From: Bdellovibrio sp. ZAP7
GTDB taxonomy: Bacteria > Bdellovibrionota > FAC87 > UBA2466
Direction: 5' to 3'
Length of the DNA stretch: 64,000 nt
Assembly: GCA_945878405.1 (NCBI GenBank)
Contig: CAMCTJ010000003.1
Location: 1 to 64,000 of the forward strand
The position numbers and the translations under genes are program-made. The notes under the pieces were generated by a model. The model was not told the DNA's origin and did not search any database. It saw only the letters and a list, made by a program, of their open reading frames with translations. Of this stretch, positions 1 through 8,532 are shown in pieces (the first letter of the stretch is position 1; every line of letters begins with the position of its first letter).

Positions 1-3000
1 ACTGGGGAATCTCTCTCGCCAGAATTTTTGGCTTTGCGGGATGCCGCCCAGCATGTGCTTTCACAACTCTCAAATGACCCCACCGCAGCCGCACAAGCAA
101 CTAGCCTTGAAGGGGAAGATTCTTCTCGACGCAGAAACGAAACCGACCGGCTTGTTTTAGATCCTTTACGACAGAAACTAGAAGCTGGACTTAAAGGAAA
201 CAAGTATCCAATCTCTCTTGCAGCAATCGATCGCGTTTCGGAATACCCTAGCTCTACGAAGGAACTCATTCAAGCCATCACTCGGCGAATTGAACCCGAC
301 AACTTATCTCGTTCAGCACAGGAGAACGTCGAAGACTTTCTAAAAACGGGAGAAACTCAATTTCTTTTCGATATGATCTTTAAAAACCGAGGAGCCTTCG
401 AAGGAGCTCTGGGTTTTATTCGAACCGCTCACGAGGCAACGCCTGGCGATCAAGCGCTCATGCGAGCCACTAGCCTTCTTTCGCAGCTAAGTGACACGTC
501 CTTAAAGCCCGGCGCGAAATGGGCTGAAGACTATCCCTACACTCGAAAACTCTTAAAAGATGCCATTTCAGCGCTTTCTCAAGACTCTTCTCGTACCAAA
601 GACCGCGACGCCCATCTTCTTGCCCTACGACTCCTCGATGAAATGGGACTCGAGGGAGTTACCGATCGAGACACAAAGGAACAAAACTCATACCTTCCAG
701 AAAATCTCTATCAGGAACTTCGAGCGGAGCAAGCTTTGTTGATTAACAAATGTGGGGGCTCTTCAGATCCTGAGAGTTGCATTCAGAAACTGGAGCGCAG
801 TCTTTTAGATGGGGCAGCTGCTTTTGTGGGAAAACCCACCGGTCTCACTTCTGAGATCAGAAGACACCTTTTAAAAAACACGCCTCCAAAAGAACACTTG
901 CGCCGCTACGAACATCTCGAAAAAGGAAGTCCGCTTCGGCAGGGCGCCCTTTTCTCGGAAAAATTCGATCCGTCTTCAGTCAAAGATTTTCAAACGTCAG
1001 AAATTCCTCGGAACGAAAGAGATCAGCGGCTAGACATGAGAGAGGCTGGTTCTCAAGATCTCGAGGCGCTCAAAAAGGCACTGCCTGGCATGTTTTCGGA
1101 CCGAATGGAAGCAGCCAAAGAGAGTGCTGACTTGGCTCAGCGGCTTTCTGTTATTTTTTCAGGTGCTGCAGCAGACCTCTCTGAGGGAGATCCGGATCAA
1201 ATCCAACAAATAAAAGCCTTCTACCGGTGCCTTTCAACAAAACTAGCTGAACAAGCTGGGGGCTACAATAACCCACTCGCTATTCGTACCTTGGCCGCAT
1301 GGTATTCCGCTCCCAATGCCCCTGGAGGATCTACTCGGTTGAAAATCGCAGCAAAGCAGTTCAAGTGTGGCCTGCCAGAGGATCTCGAAGCCCTTTTTGT
1401 CCCTCCATCCGCCAACTCCCCCGAAACTGATCGGGTCATCCGCGAGCAAACACGGCGATTGTCTGGCCTCGATGAAAAGGAAAACAAGCTTTCTCCATCG
1501 AAGCTTTCTGAAGAAGCTTTGATAGAGCTTGAAAACTTAAGACGCCTTAATCTGGATATCCAACGAGAACAAACCCTTTTCGGCGGCTCTAGCAACCCGG
1601 TGATAGCTGATCTCATCTCAAAAAGAGAGGCTCTTGTTCAAAAGATGAAGGATCTGGGACTATCTCAGGTACTTGAGGACTTTGAAGTGAAGAAGCTCCT
1701 TGCTCCGCCCCAAGACCAACCGCCCCTAACTCGAAAGGAAGTCGAGAGACTCGAACGAGATTACAAGTTGGTTTACGACCCACAAACCAATTCTTTTGTC
1801 GTAACCCCTGAAACCAAAATCGATGAGGCCTTCTTGAAACTCTTGTCGAGGGCCCAGGGAATTAACTTGCGCTATCTCGGTCCCGGGAGCGACGAAGAAA
1901 CTTTTCTCTTGAATGGCGGAAACGCACGCTCTTTGTTGGCTTTGATGGCTCATGAAGCATCTTCCTTAGGACTTTCACCCCTAACCACTGAAATGAAATG
2001 GGACGACATCAAAAAGCTCGATGTGGAAAACCCCGATCTTAAACCTGTTCCCAAATGGTTTCCTTTTACCAGCTCAACTTCGGCCCGGCTCGTTGAAAAG
2101 GAAGGAAAACTATCCGCAGACTTTATCCCCACAGAAAAACTGAGCCAAGAAGCTCGAGAGAAAATGGGGGCTCTGATTAAGGCAAGAACAGACGCCCACA
2201 CCGCCGCCAGTGATTACGGCAAACTTGGTCACTCAGCAAAGGCCTATTTCGGGGCAATGGCTGGATTTAAACCGGAAGACACCTCCGAAGCTTTGGCTTT
2301 AGAAAAAGCTTACAATCGCTACGCTGAACTTCGATCTGCTTTTAGTACGCTTGGCGTTGCGCCGATTGCGGGTGCTCAGCTCACTACCGATCAATTCAAT
2401 AAAAATGAACTTCACATGATGCGAGATTATCTCCATCGAGAAGAAGAATCGATTCATCAATTTTTAACGAATGTAGAAACTATTCATCAAATTTCCGATA
2501 TGGCTTTAACAGCAGCCATTCCAGTGGGGAACTTGATAGCCCTCGAGGGAAAGCTCGCACAAATTGCTACGGGAACCGGAAAGGCAGCTTTTTCAGCTCG
2601 CCAAGCTCTACGAGCCACTCGCCTGGCTATTCAACTGCGCAATTCCACTCGCAGTGGATTGAAAACGGCAACGGGTTTTGAAGGGGTTTCTATGGTCGCT
2701 GACAGCGCCCTTTCACTTCTTCCGGACAGTACCAATGCAATCGTCGAAGACAGAATCAAACGAGCCAAAGAAGGCCGGATGGGTGACGACTGGAGAAAGC
2801 ACCCTGAGAATCCCGCGTTCGATACCAAGTGGGGCAGCCTAGATGAAAAGACAGGGCACCCCACCGATCCCCGTTTAAGAAGTGGGTTTATACAAGCGAT
2901 GCTTGAGTTCAATATTGAAGAGTCAATGGATGTCGACGGTGACGGGGTCATTGACGAATTACAAGGACCCGCGGGAACGCCAGTCCCATTTGCGAGGAAA

Positions 3001-4545
3001 AGGACTTTGATGGCTTCTCTCACCGATTCGCATCGACTGCAGGGCTTTGCAGATAGCGCGGCTTTTTTTAGAAACTTAGGATTGGCCAAGGCGTTACCAA
3101 TTCCTCGATGGATTGCTCTGCCTACAGAAATGGCTTTTGCAGGAGCCGTCCAAGAAGCTATGAGATCTAAAGAATCTCTTCGCTGGGAAGGTAAGCAAAC
3201 TGGGCAGGAGCCCGGTTCACTGCCGAATCGTATTGCCCATTCGTTGAAAGACAATGCGGTAGAAGGCGCCCGATTCGGTCTTTCAGGAAGTGTCTCCAAT
3301 GCAGCTTTAGCTCAAATGGTGGGGGGCAGGCCTTCTTCTTTTAATATTTTCTTGGGAGCTTCTCTTTTTGTGGCGGTGGATGCGGCAACGAAAGCAGCGG
3401 TCAATCAAATGAATTATGGTGAGACCGGTTTAGGGCGGGGAAGCTGGGAGGAAACGGTAAAAGATTTTATTAGAGAGAACGCTATTTCTTTTTACATCGG
3501 AAAAGATATTGCTCGATCAGGCCTTGAAAAGAAAAATGTGAGAGATTTAAAAGCGACTTATCTTCAAGGCGGTGAGCGGGCCCTTCGAAAAGCGCTCGAA
3601 GAGCAGGGAAAGCCCCGTGAAGTGCAAGATCAGTTGCTGCAGCTAATGCTCTCCACAACGAGTAATGAAGATTTTGTAGCTTCTTCCCGCAGCAACCAAA
3701 GAGCCCACTTGGCCCTTTTGGACACTCGTCTTAAAGAGAGCGAACAGCGCCTTTTGGCGGCACAAAAAGCGGCTTTCCGGGCAGGAGAGGAAATCGTCAC
3801 CCCTGATGAAGCCCGACGAGTCGGCCAAATCAACCGAGAGCTTCTACAACTGTTTCGGGAAGGAAGCTGGAACAGAAAGCAGGAAATCGCAAAGCTTCTC
3901 AACGAACAAAATGGCATTTTTAATCGAGTGACCGGCGCCCTTGAAGCAAGCCAAAAAGCTCTGAGAGCTGAGGAAGCGCGCCTGGCACAAGACGCTGCCA
4001 GCACGGATCCCGAAGCTCAAGTGGTATTTGAACAAAAGACCAAGAAACATAAAGCACACTATGAAATGGTAACTAACCTTATAGAGGCCGCTACTGGAAT
4101 GGCCCCGCTTCGAGTTTTAGCTGAGCCCGTTGAAACAATTGCAGCACTCACGGATCCCAGATCTCAACTTGCAGAAACCCATTTTTCAGATAGTCCAGCC
4201 GCTTTACGAGCCCTCAAGCGCTATCAGAAATCGGTCGGCGAAAAAGCTTGGGAAACGCTCACCAATTTTGGGGGCTGGTTAGCCGAAGAACATATTGCTC
4301 CTGACTTAAGAAGAGGCGACTCGGGTCAGGGCGGGTCTTCAGAGCTGGTATTTGGAGAGCGCCCGACGGGGGGAATCACTGGCCGAGAGCAACGAGCTGC
4401 TGCCGAGTTTGTTGAGCGCGTGTTTCGCGACAAGAAAACATCGCCTCAGGAAAAGCGCGAGCTCATTAGCATTCTTCTTCAACTTGATCCGGTGAAAGCT
4501 GACAAATTAGTTCGGAGTTTAGAGAAAGGAGAAAAATCTAAGTGA
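1..4545 (+). CDS. very large unassigned protein, 5' end beyond the window
   Basis: The reading frame is open from the first base, so the N-terminus is probably outside the window; the first in-window candidate start is a TTG at 28, giving 1505 residues. I do not recognise a family. Numbering from that TTG, the first ~800 residues are charged and mostly helical-looking. A hydrophobic, Ala/Gly-rich stretch lies near 820-860, a calcium-loop-like motif (MDVDGDGVID) near 966, a second hydrophobic Ala-rich stretch near 1095-1120, and a long Lys/Glu/Gln-rich probable coiled coil near 1215-1360. The two hydrophobic stretches could be membrane-interacting segments of a secreted or surface protein, but no catalytic motif is visible. 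Its stop overlaps the next start by four bases (GTGA), so it is probably co-translated with the lipoprotein that follows. That this is a real gene is secure from its length; its function is unknown. Confidence 0.85.
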   Translation, partial: TGESLSPEFLALRDAAQHVLSQLSNDPTAAAQATSLEGEDSSRRRNETDRLVLDPLRQKLEAGLKGNKYPISLAAIDRVSEYPSSTKELIQAITRRIEPDNLSRSAQENVEDFLKTGETQFLFDMIFKNRGAFEGALGFIRTAHEATPGDQALMRATSLLSQLSDTSLKPGAKWAEDYPYTRKLLKDAISALSQDSSRTKDRDAHLLALRLLDEMGLEGVTDRDTKEQNSYLPENLYQELRAEQALLINKCGGSSDPESCIQKLERSLLDGAAAFVGKPTGLTSEIRRHLLKNTPPKEHLRRYEHLEKGSPLRQGALFSEKFDPSSVKDFQTSEIPRNERDQRLDMREAGSQDLEALKKALPGMFSDRMEAAKESADLAQRLSVIFSGAAADLSEGDPDQIQQIKAFYRCLSTKLAEQAGGYNNPLAIRTLAAWYSAPNAPGGSTRLKIAAKQFKCGLPEDLEALFVPPSANSPETDRVIREQTRRLSGLDEKENKLSPSKLSEEALIELENLRRLNLDIQREQTLFGGSSNPVIADLISKREALVQKMKDLGLSQVLEDFEVKKLLAPPQDQPPLTRKEVERLERDYKLVYDPQTNSFVVTPETKIDEAFLKLLSRAQGINLRYLGPGSDEETFLLNGGNARSLLALMAHEASSLGLSPLTTEMKWDDIKKLDVENPDLKPVPKWFPFTSSTSARLVEKEGKLSADFIPTEKLSQEAREKMGALIKARTDAHTAASDYGKLGHSAKAYFGAMAGFKPEDTSEALALEKAYNRYAELRSAFSTLGVAPIAGAQLTTDQFNKNELHMMRDYLHREEESIHQFLTNVETIHQISDMALTAAIPVGNLIALEGKLAQIATGTGKAAFSARQALRATRLAIQLRNSTRSGLKTATGFEGVSMVADSALSLLPDSTNAIVEDRIKRAKEGRMGDDWRKHPENPAFDTKWGSLDEKTGHPTDPRLRSGFIQAMLEFNIEESMDVDGDGVIDELQGPAGTPVPFARKRTLMASLTDSHRLQGFADSAAFFRNLGLAKALPIPRWIALPTEMAFAGAVQEAMRSKESLRWEGKQTGQEPGSLPNRIAHSLKDNAVEGARFGLSGSVSNAALAQMVGGRPSSFNIFLGASLFVAVDAATKAAVNQMNYGETGLGRGSWEETVKDFIRENAISFYIGKDIARSGLEKKNVRDLKATYLQGGERALRKALEEQGKPREVQDQLLQLMLSTTSNEDFVASSRSNQRAHLALLDTRLKESEQRLLAAQKAAFRAGEEIVTPDEARRVGQINRELLQLFREGSWNRKQEIAKLLNEQNGIFNRVTGALEASQKALRAEEARLAQDAASTDPEAQVVFEQKTKKHKAHYEMVTNLIEAATGMAPLRVLAEPVETIAALTDPRSQLAETHFSDSPAALRALKRYQKSVGEKAWETLTNFGGWLAEEHIAPDLRRGDSGQGGSSELVFGERPTGGITGREQRAAAEFVERVFRDKKTSPQEKRELISILLQLDPVKADKLVRSLEKGEKSK

Positions 4546-5450
4546 GGATCCATTTTTTCATTTGGGTTTTCCTTTTTCTCGTCTCTTGCACAAAGAAAGA
4601 GAGCCGCATCAGCTCCGACATTCAAAGCCCTCGATTTATGTTTCAAAATGGGGTGGGCCTTAATTTAGAATCCGCTGGCTGTTCCATTTTGGATCTGGGT
4701 GGCGCTGGAAGAATGTGCGAACGGGTCCGAGCGGAGACCCCTGATCTTCTTTTTCAGGTGGGGCCTGCTTTTTCGTTTCTTATTCCAAAAGATGTTTCGG
4801 TCGAGAAACAAGGTGAATTGCGAAGAGCGCTTGTAAAAGTGTGGAATGCGGCCGGAGTGGGGTTTTATAGCGTTGATGCAGCCGATCTTTCTCCAACCCT
4901 CGAAGCATTTACCCGACAGTTAAAATCGAGAAGCTTTGCATTTCTCTCAACAAACCTTCGAGACACGAGCGGCAAATCTCCCTTTCCGCTTTCTTACAAA
5001 GTTTTTTGGAAAAATCACGTGTTTATTTTTCTGAGCTTTTCAAGTCCACAGCGACTCTCTGACTCCAAAGATTGGCAGGCGCTTTCCTTTAAAGATGCGC
5101 TTGCTGAGCTGGGCCCGGTCTTGAATGAAAACCCTTCTGCACAGGTAATGATTCTTGGGGCTCTCAGCTCTTCGCAACGAGAAGAATTATCAACGCTCCT
5201 TAGCCGAAAGGCTTATTTCGTAGGGGGCGCTCTAGAAGAAGAAAATTCAACTGAGTGGACCCCGCTCAACTCGGAGTCTTTTTGGGGAAAAGCGGTGGAT
5301 TTGGGTCGTGGGGTGGGAACCATTCAATGGAACAGCGCACCTTCGGGAGGCCTCAACTCTCTGTTTTCATCAAAAGGCCTCAGAAAAGACCTCGACGCAG
5401 CCAATCAGTGCACAAAAATAATCAATGAAGTCTTCGGCTCTTCGCGCTGA
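4542..5450 (+). CDS. lipoprotein resembling a degenerate UshA-like metallophosphatase
   Basis: 302 residues from a GTG start that overlaps the previous stop. Residues 1-16 form a lipoprotein signal with lipobox LVSC, so Cys16 is the likely lipidated residue and the protein is anchored in the envelope. The region after it (CSILDLGGAGRM, then a segment on what is 'in' the protein, then SFAFLSTNLRD and ALAELGPVL) follows the same layout as the nucleotidase-like protein at 47763-48617 (CGCKIKDLGGLARM, AVSANLESS). That protein belongs by motif to the UshA/5'-nucleotidase-like group common in delta-proteobacterial genomes. Here the usual metal-binding Asp/His/Asn motifs are hard to find, so catalysis is doubtful. 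The relationship rests on reading by eye. It is translationally coupled to the giant gene upstream, which suggests a joint role at the cell surface. Confidence 0.8.
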   Translation: MRIHFFIWVFLFLVSCTKKESRISSDIQSPRFMFQNGVGLNLESAGCSILDLGGAGRMCERVRAETPDLLFQVGPAFSFLIPKDVSVEKQGELRRALVKVWNAAGVGFYSVDAADLSPTLEAFTRQLKSRSFAFLSTNLRDTSGKSPFPLSYKVFWKNHVFIFLSFSSPQRLSDSKDWQALSFKDALAELGPVLNENPSAQVMILGALSSSQREELSTLLSRKAYFVGGALEEENSTEWTPLNSESFWGKAVDLGRGVGTIQWNSAPSGGLNSLFSSKGLRKDLDAANQCTKIINEVFGSSR

Positions 5451-5496
5451 CCCGCTTTCGGGTTACAATTTTATTTTGAATTCACAAGGAGACAGT

Positions 5497-6297
5497 ATGA
5501 GACGGCTTTCCGGTTTTGTTGGTTTGGTGGCAATTGTGGCTTCTTTTTCTTTGTTGGTTCAGGCTGAGGCCCGCCCAACTGCTCGTTCCCGAAGTAAAGC
5601 TCCTGAAAAATCGAGCGGGAGAGAGCCGGAAAAAGAGCGCTCTAAAAAAGCTGTCGATGAACATGGCCGTCCTTGCGAGGGCGCCTGTAAGGCAATTTCT
5701 TCTGGACGCGGAACTGAAAATCGCCCACAAGAAGAAAGAAAATCGGATAAAGAGGCGGAAATCATCGAGGCTTCTGTAAAGAGCAACAAAGATGCGAAAG
5801 TCCAAAAAGAAGTTCGCTCCACTTTAGAAGGCCAAGTAAAAGATCTCGATGCCAACGCGAAAGAAGGCCTTCTTTTCCGCGAAGAAATGCTAGCAAAATC
5901 TCGGTCCTCAGATTCAGCTCAGGCCCGAAAAGAAATTGAAAAGCGGGGAGAAGTTGGATTCTTTCTGACAAGCCTCGTAGGTCGCTTAAAAGATAATGTG
6001 AAAGAACAGCTTGAGACCTTAAAGAAGCTTGTTTGTGCTTCTGAGTGTGGTCATCGCGGCATGGGCAAATCTTGTCGAGTGGTGGCTCAGCTTGCACAAA
6101 AACTAAGTGGCGCAGCGATTCCCGCTGGTGTGACAGCAATTTCAGGGTTTGCTGTTTCTGAAGTATTGAAAGACGATGGAACTTCTAAGATTAAAGTCGA
6201 TGTGTCTTTCGACGGAACCGAGCAAATCAAGTCGCTAGAGCTCGACAACAAAGAACAAGCCGAAGAAAAAGTAACTCAAAACAAAGACAGCAAATAA
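5497..6297 (+). CDS. secreted Lys/Glu-rich protein with two CxxxC motifs
   Basis: 266 residues starting at the ATG preceded by a good AAGGAGA ribosome site; a longer in-frame version from 5425 would place the signal peptide internally, so I reject it. Residues 1-25 are a typical signal peptide (MRR, hydrophobic core, VQAEA). The mature chain is very rich in Lys, Glu, Ser and Arg to about residue 170 and looks extended or coiled. It has cysteines at 60, 64, 180, 184 and 193, the first two pairs as CxxxC, which could form disulfides in the periplasm or bind metal. The C-terminal ~60 residues look more folded (alternating hydrophobic and charged strands). A TACAAT box at 5464-5469 could be its own promoter. 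I do not recognise the family. It lies between a lipoprotein and a Fic/Doc-like exported protein on the same strand. Confidence 0.75.
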   Translation: MRRLSGFVGLVAIVASFSLLVQAEARPTARSRSKAPEKSSGREPEKERSKKAVDEHGRPCEGACKAISSGRGTENRPQEERKSDKEAEIIEASVKSNKDAKVQKEVRSTLEGQVKDLDANAKEGLLFREEMLAKSRSSDSAQARKEIEKRGEVGFFLTSLVGRLKDNVKEQLETLKKLVCASECGHRGMGKSCRVVAQLAQKLSGAAIPAGVTAISGFAVSEVLKDDGTSKIKVDVSFDGTEQIKSLELDNKEQAEEKVTQNKDSK

Positions 6298-6305
6298 TTT
6301 AAAAA

Positions 6306-6797
6306 ATGCGAAGACTCGCAGTTTTTTTGGGGCTCGGTTTAGCAAGCTGTTTGCTAGCCGGGCCCCCTGTTTTTTCGTCTTGCCCAAAAGCTTATAGCCA
6401 ACTCCAGAGGGGCGAGCTCCTCAATGGCGGTTTTGCAGTCGGCATTTCGGTAAGTGAAATGCAGGGAATCGCAGACTCTATTTCGACGCCGGGTCTTGCG
6501 ATTAGTCCACTGCCTGGAAAATCTTTTGATCAGGTCCTTATAAACGCCAGCTACCGAAAATCCTTTTGGGAAAAAATAGGGGTCGTTATTCGAGATATTG
6601 CAGGCTCTCACCTTCTCAATGACGGAAATCACCGAGTTGCCTACCTCATCGCTCAGAGGCTCATCGAGAGAAATGGGATCGTCAGAAATCCTAGCAATAG
6701 CGATGACCAAATTTACGACATCATTTCAAAGGTTGGGAGAAAAGCTGATGGATATCGAACGCCAGAAGAAATCGCTCAGAAACTCAGAGGCTACTAA
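6306..6797 (+). CDS. exported Fic/Doc-like domain protein
   Basis: 163 residues. The centre carries HLLNDGNHR (His102, Asp106, Gly107, Asn108, Arg110), which matches the Fic/Doc catalytic loop H-x-F-x-D/E-G-N-K/G-R with Phe replaced by Leu. It is followed by the helix AYLIAQRLIERNG expected after that loop. Fic/Doc enzymes transfer AMP, phosphate or other groups from nucleotides to proteins. Unusually, the N-terminus is an export signal: MRR, a hydrophobic core, and either a lipobox LASC (Cys15) or a signal peptidase I site near residue 24. Most Fic/Doc proteins are cytoplasmic, so this one would act in the envelope or outside the cell. No antidote gene or inhibitory-helix motif is obvious. 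It starts 9 bases after the preceding gene without a clear ribosome site. The motif is seen directly; activity is inferred. Confidence 0.75.
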   Translation: MRRLAVFLGLGLASCLLAGPPVFSSCPKAYSQLQRGELLNGGFAVGISVSEMQGIADSISTPGLAISPLPGKSFDQVLINASYRKSFWEKIGVVIRDIAGSHLLNDGNHRVAYLIAQRLIERNGIVRNPSNSDDQIYDIISKVGRKADGYRTPEEIAQKLRGY

Positions 6798-6802
6798 AAG
6801 TC

Positions 6803-7183
6803 TTAGTCTTTTTTATTGGGAATTTCCTGGGTGCCGAGTTCATCATACAGCACGGAACGAACGGTCCACTCTTTCATTTTAGTTTCATAATCCGCAGGAG
6901 ATTCCATGAAAATAGTCTCCCAGGGACAAATCTTTGCACAAGCTTCACAGCCAATGCATCGGTCTTGATCCACTTCTACCACCCGCATGAAATCTGGATG
7001 TTCAACGCCGGGGACTTGTTCAATGCAGTCGACGGGACAAACAGGAATACAAGCATGACAACCGGTACACCCTCTTTGATCGATCACAGCGTAGTGACGA
7101 GGGGCTTTTTTTCGTTCCGCTTTTCCGAGACCAGGATTTTCAGCTTTCTTTTGAAACATATAGTCATTATAGACTTTGGCCAT
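6803..7183 (-). CDS. 2[4Fe-4S] ferredoxin
   Basis: 126 residues. Two bacterial-ferredoxin cluster motifs are present: CTGCHACIPVCP and CIGCEACAKICP, each CxxCxxCxxxCP, so the protein should carry two [4Fe-4S] clusters and move electrons in the cytoplasm. A basic N-terminal extension of ~30 residues and a C-terminal tail of ~30 residues flank the core, longer than the minimal 55-60-residue clostridial type. It is the last gene of the long minus-strand run that includes lipB and the 2-oxoacid dehydrogenase, and its start overlaps the end of the MetE-like gene by 17 bases, so it is probably co-transcribed. Its partner is not evident. It converges with the Fic/Doc-like gene, with only five bases between the two stops. 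Confidence 0.9.
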   Translation of the reverse strand: MAKVYNDYMFQKKAENPGLGKAERKKAPRHYAVIDQRGCTGCHACIPVCPVDCIEQVPGVEHPDFMRVVEVDQDRCIGCEACAKICPWETIFMESPADYETKMKEWTVRSVLYDELGTQEIPNKKD

Positions 7184-7889
7184 AGAGGCCGCAAGGGGCT
7201 GAAAGCCAGATCTGAGATCGGCTTAAGGCCCAAGGGTCTAGGGTCTGCGGGGAATCGATGGGGTGTCCCCAGGCAAAGACTCGTCTGGGGTCTTCATCCA
7301 TCCATTTTCCCCAAAATTCTCGCTCAGTTTCGGAAAACGGGGTCCGGGAGCAATCCAAACTAAAAAACTGGAATAGGGCGAGTTCATCGGCCTCGGGCCT
7401 AGACCTTTCAGTAGCGCAGGAATGGATTCCCAAAACCGCCTTTGCAATTTTTCCGCGCAGCTTCTCCAAAAGGTAGGCCGTACCTTTTGGTGGCCAGTAG
7501 GGTTCGTCGATTTGGAGCCAGAGCTCGCCCAGAAAAGCGCCTTGGCGGAGCTGTTTTGAAATTCCCAGAACTAGCTTTTCCCACTGGGGGTAGATTTCTT
7601 CAACGGGTAAAGAAAGCGTACGAGCGACTGTATAGGGACCGGCAATTTGAATTTTAAATCGAGGGCTTTCGCAGAATGCATTCTGAAAGGCCTCTAAAGC
7701 TATCGAAGCTGTTTGATCCCAATGCCCAAGCTCAAATCCTCTCAAGACTTGGCCAATCATATCTTCTTGTGGGTTAAGTTCAGGAAGCTGTGGCAAAAAG
7801 GGAAGGTGAGAAGAGTTATCTTTTACAAACTGAATCGCTTTTTCAACCGATTGAAAGGGTAAACTTCCCACAAAAAAGGGAAGTTTCAT
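7167..7889 (-). CDS. short UROD/MetE-like protein
   Basis: 240 residues, far shorter than cobalamin-independent methionine synthase (about 750). The features fit the small MetE-like branch of the uroporphyrinogen decarboxylase/MetE superfamily: an N-terminal GSLPF, the FLPQLPELNPQEDMIGQ segment, IQIAGPYTVA, LQIDEPYWPP, an HSC motif (a candidate zinc ligand pair) and the closing LSAPCGLYG. In full-length MetE a His/Cys set binds the zinc that activates the thiol; here one HSC and one late Cys are visible. Which methyl donor or acceptor it uses, if any, cannot be read from the sequence. It overlaps lipB by four bases upstream (ATGA) and the ferredoxin gene by 17 bases downstream, so it sits firmly within the operon. 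Confidence 0.75.
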   Translation of the reverse strand: MKLPFFVGSLPFQSVEKAIQFVKDNSSHLPFLPQLPELNPQEDMIGQVLRGFELGHWDQTASIALEAFQNAFCESPRFKIQIAGPYTVARTLSLPVEEIYPQWEKLVLGISKQLRQGAFLGELWLQIDEPYWPPKGTAYLLEKLRGKIAKAVLGIHSCATERSRPEADELALFQFFSLDCSRTPFSETEREFWGKWMDEDPRRVFAWGHPIDSPQTLDPWALSRSQIWLSAPCGLYGQSL

Positions 7890-8521
7890 GAGAGGCGCTT
7901 TCGATGAAAGTGTTTTTGAAATTCTTCTACAAAGACTTCCTTCACTTCATTAAAGCTCGGCCTTTTTTCCTGTAGCTCTTCTTTAATGGATGTCATCACC
8001 GCACCTGAAAAACCACAGGGACTAATTTCATGAAAACCAGAGAGGTCGTTTTCAACGTTCAGGGCAATTCCATGAAGAGTGACCCAGCCTTTTAGCGCCA
8101 CTCCAATGCTCGCTATTTTTTTGCTTTGGTCTTTCACCCACACTCCTGTGGCGCTTTCTTTTCTGTCTCCCTCGATTCCCCAAGGGGCGAGAGTATCAAT
8201 CACCACTTGCTCAAGAGTTCTTAAATAAAACCCAATGTCTCGTTCGCCTTCTTTGAGAGATAAAATGGGGTAAGCAACCAGTTGCCCGGGATTGTGAAAA
8301 GTAGCTTCTCCTCCTCTTTCAATGACAAAAGAAGGGGAGGGCCTTGCGGGCATGTCTTTACTTTTTCTTCCAAAAGTAAAAACTCGCGGGTGTTCGACTA
8401 AATACAGTCTGTCTGGAAAGAATGGGTTTTTTCTTTTTTCAAGAACCGTCTGTTTTTGAATTTCATAGGCTCTGGGATATTCGCAAAGTCCCAAATCTAC
8501 GATCTCCATTCCGTGATCCAT
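7886..8521 (-). CDS. lipB: octanoyl-[acyl-carrier-protein]:protein N-octanoyltransferase LipB
   Basis: 211 residues, normal for the family. LipB moves octanoate from acyl carrier protein to the lipoyl-domain lysine of target proteins. The family motifs are present: RGGEATFHNPGQLVAYPI, the catalytic-lysine region KKIASIGVA with WVTLHGIALNV after it, and the catalytic-cysteine segment SPCG. The start could also be the ATG at 8509 (MEIVDL), 12 bases downstream. It lies just after the E3 gene and, with lipA upstream in the same run, supplies the whole octanoyl transfer plus sulfur insertion pathway for the E2 protein encoded between them. Confidence 0.96.
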   Translation of the reverse strand: MDHGMEIVDLGLCEYPRAYEIQKQTVLEKRKNPFFPDRLYLVEHPRVFTFGRKSKDMPARPSPSFVIERGGEATFHNPGQLVAYPILSLKEGERDIGFYLRTLEQVVIDTLAPWGIEGDRKESATGVWVKDQSKKIASIGVALKGWVTLHGIALNVENDLSGFHEISPCGFSGAVMTSIKEELQEKRPSFNEVKEVFVEEFQKHFHRKRLS

Positions 8522-8532
8522 GACGAGTTCTG

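Noticed and set aside
2631-3299. Long antisense open frame (222 codons) inside the giant gene
   Set aside because: It lies wholly within a longer frame with consistent codon use on the other strand, has no ribosome site and no recognisable motif.
5014-5029. CACGTG core in the lipoprotein gene as a fourth parS
   Set aside because: Only the central CACGTG is shared; flanking bases do not match TGTTCCACGTGAAACA. The same holds for the CACGTG near 51444.
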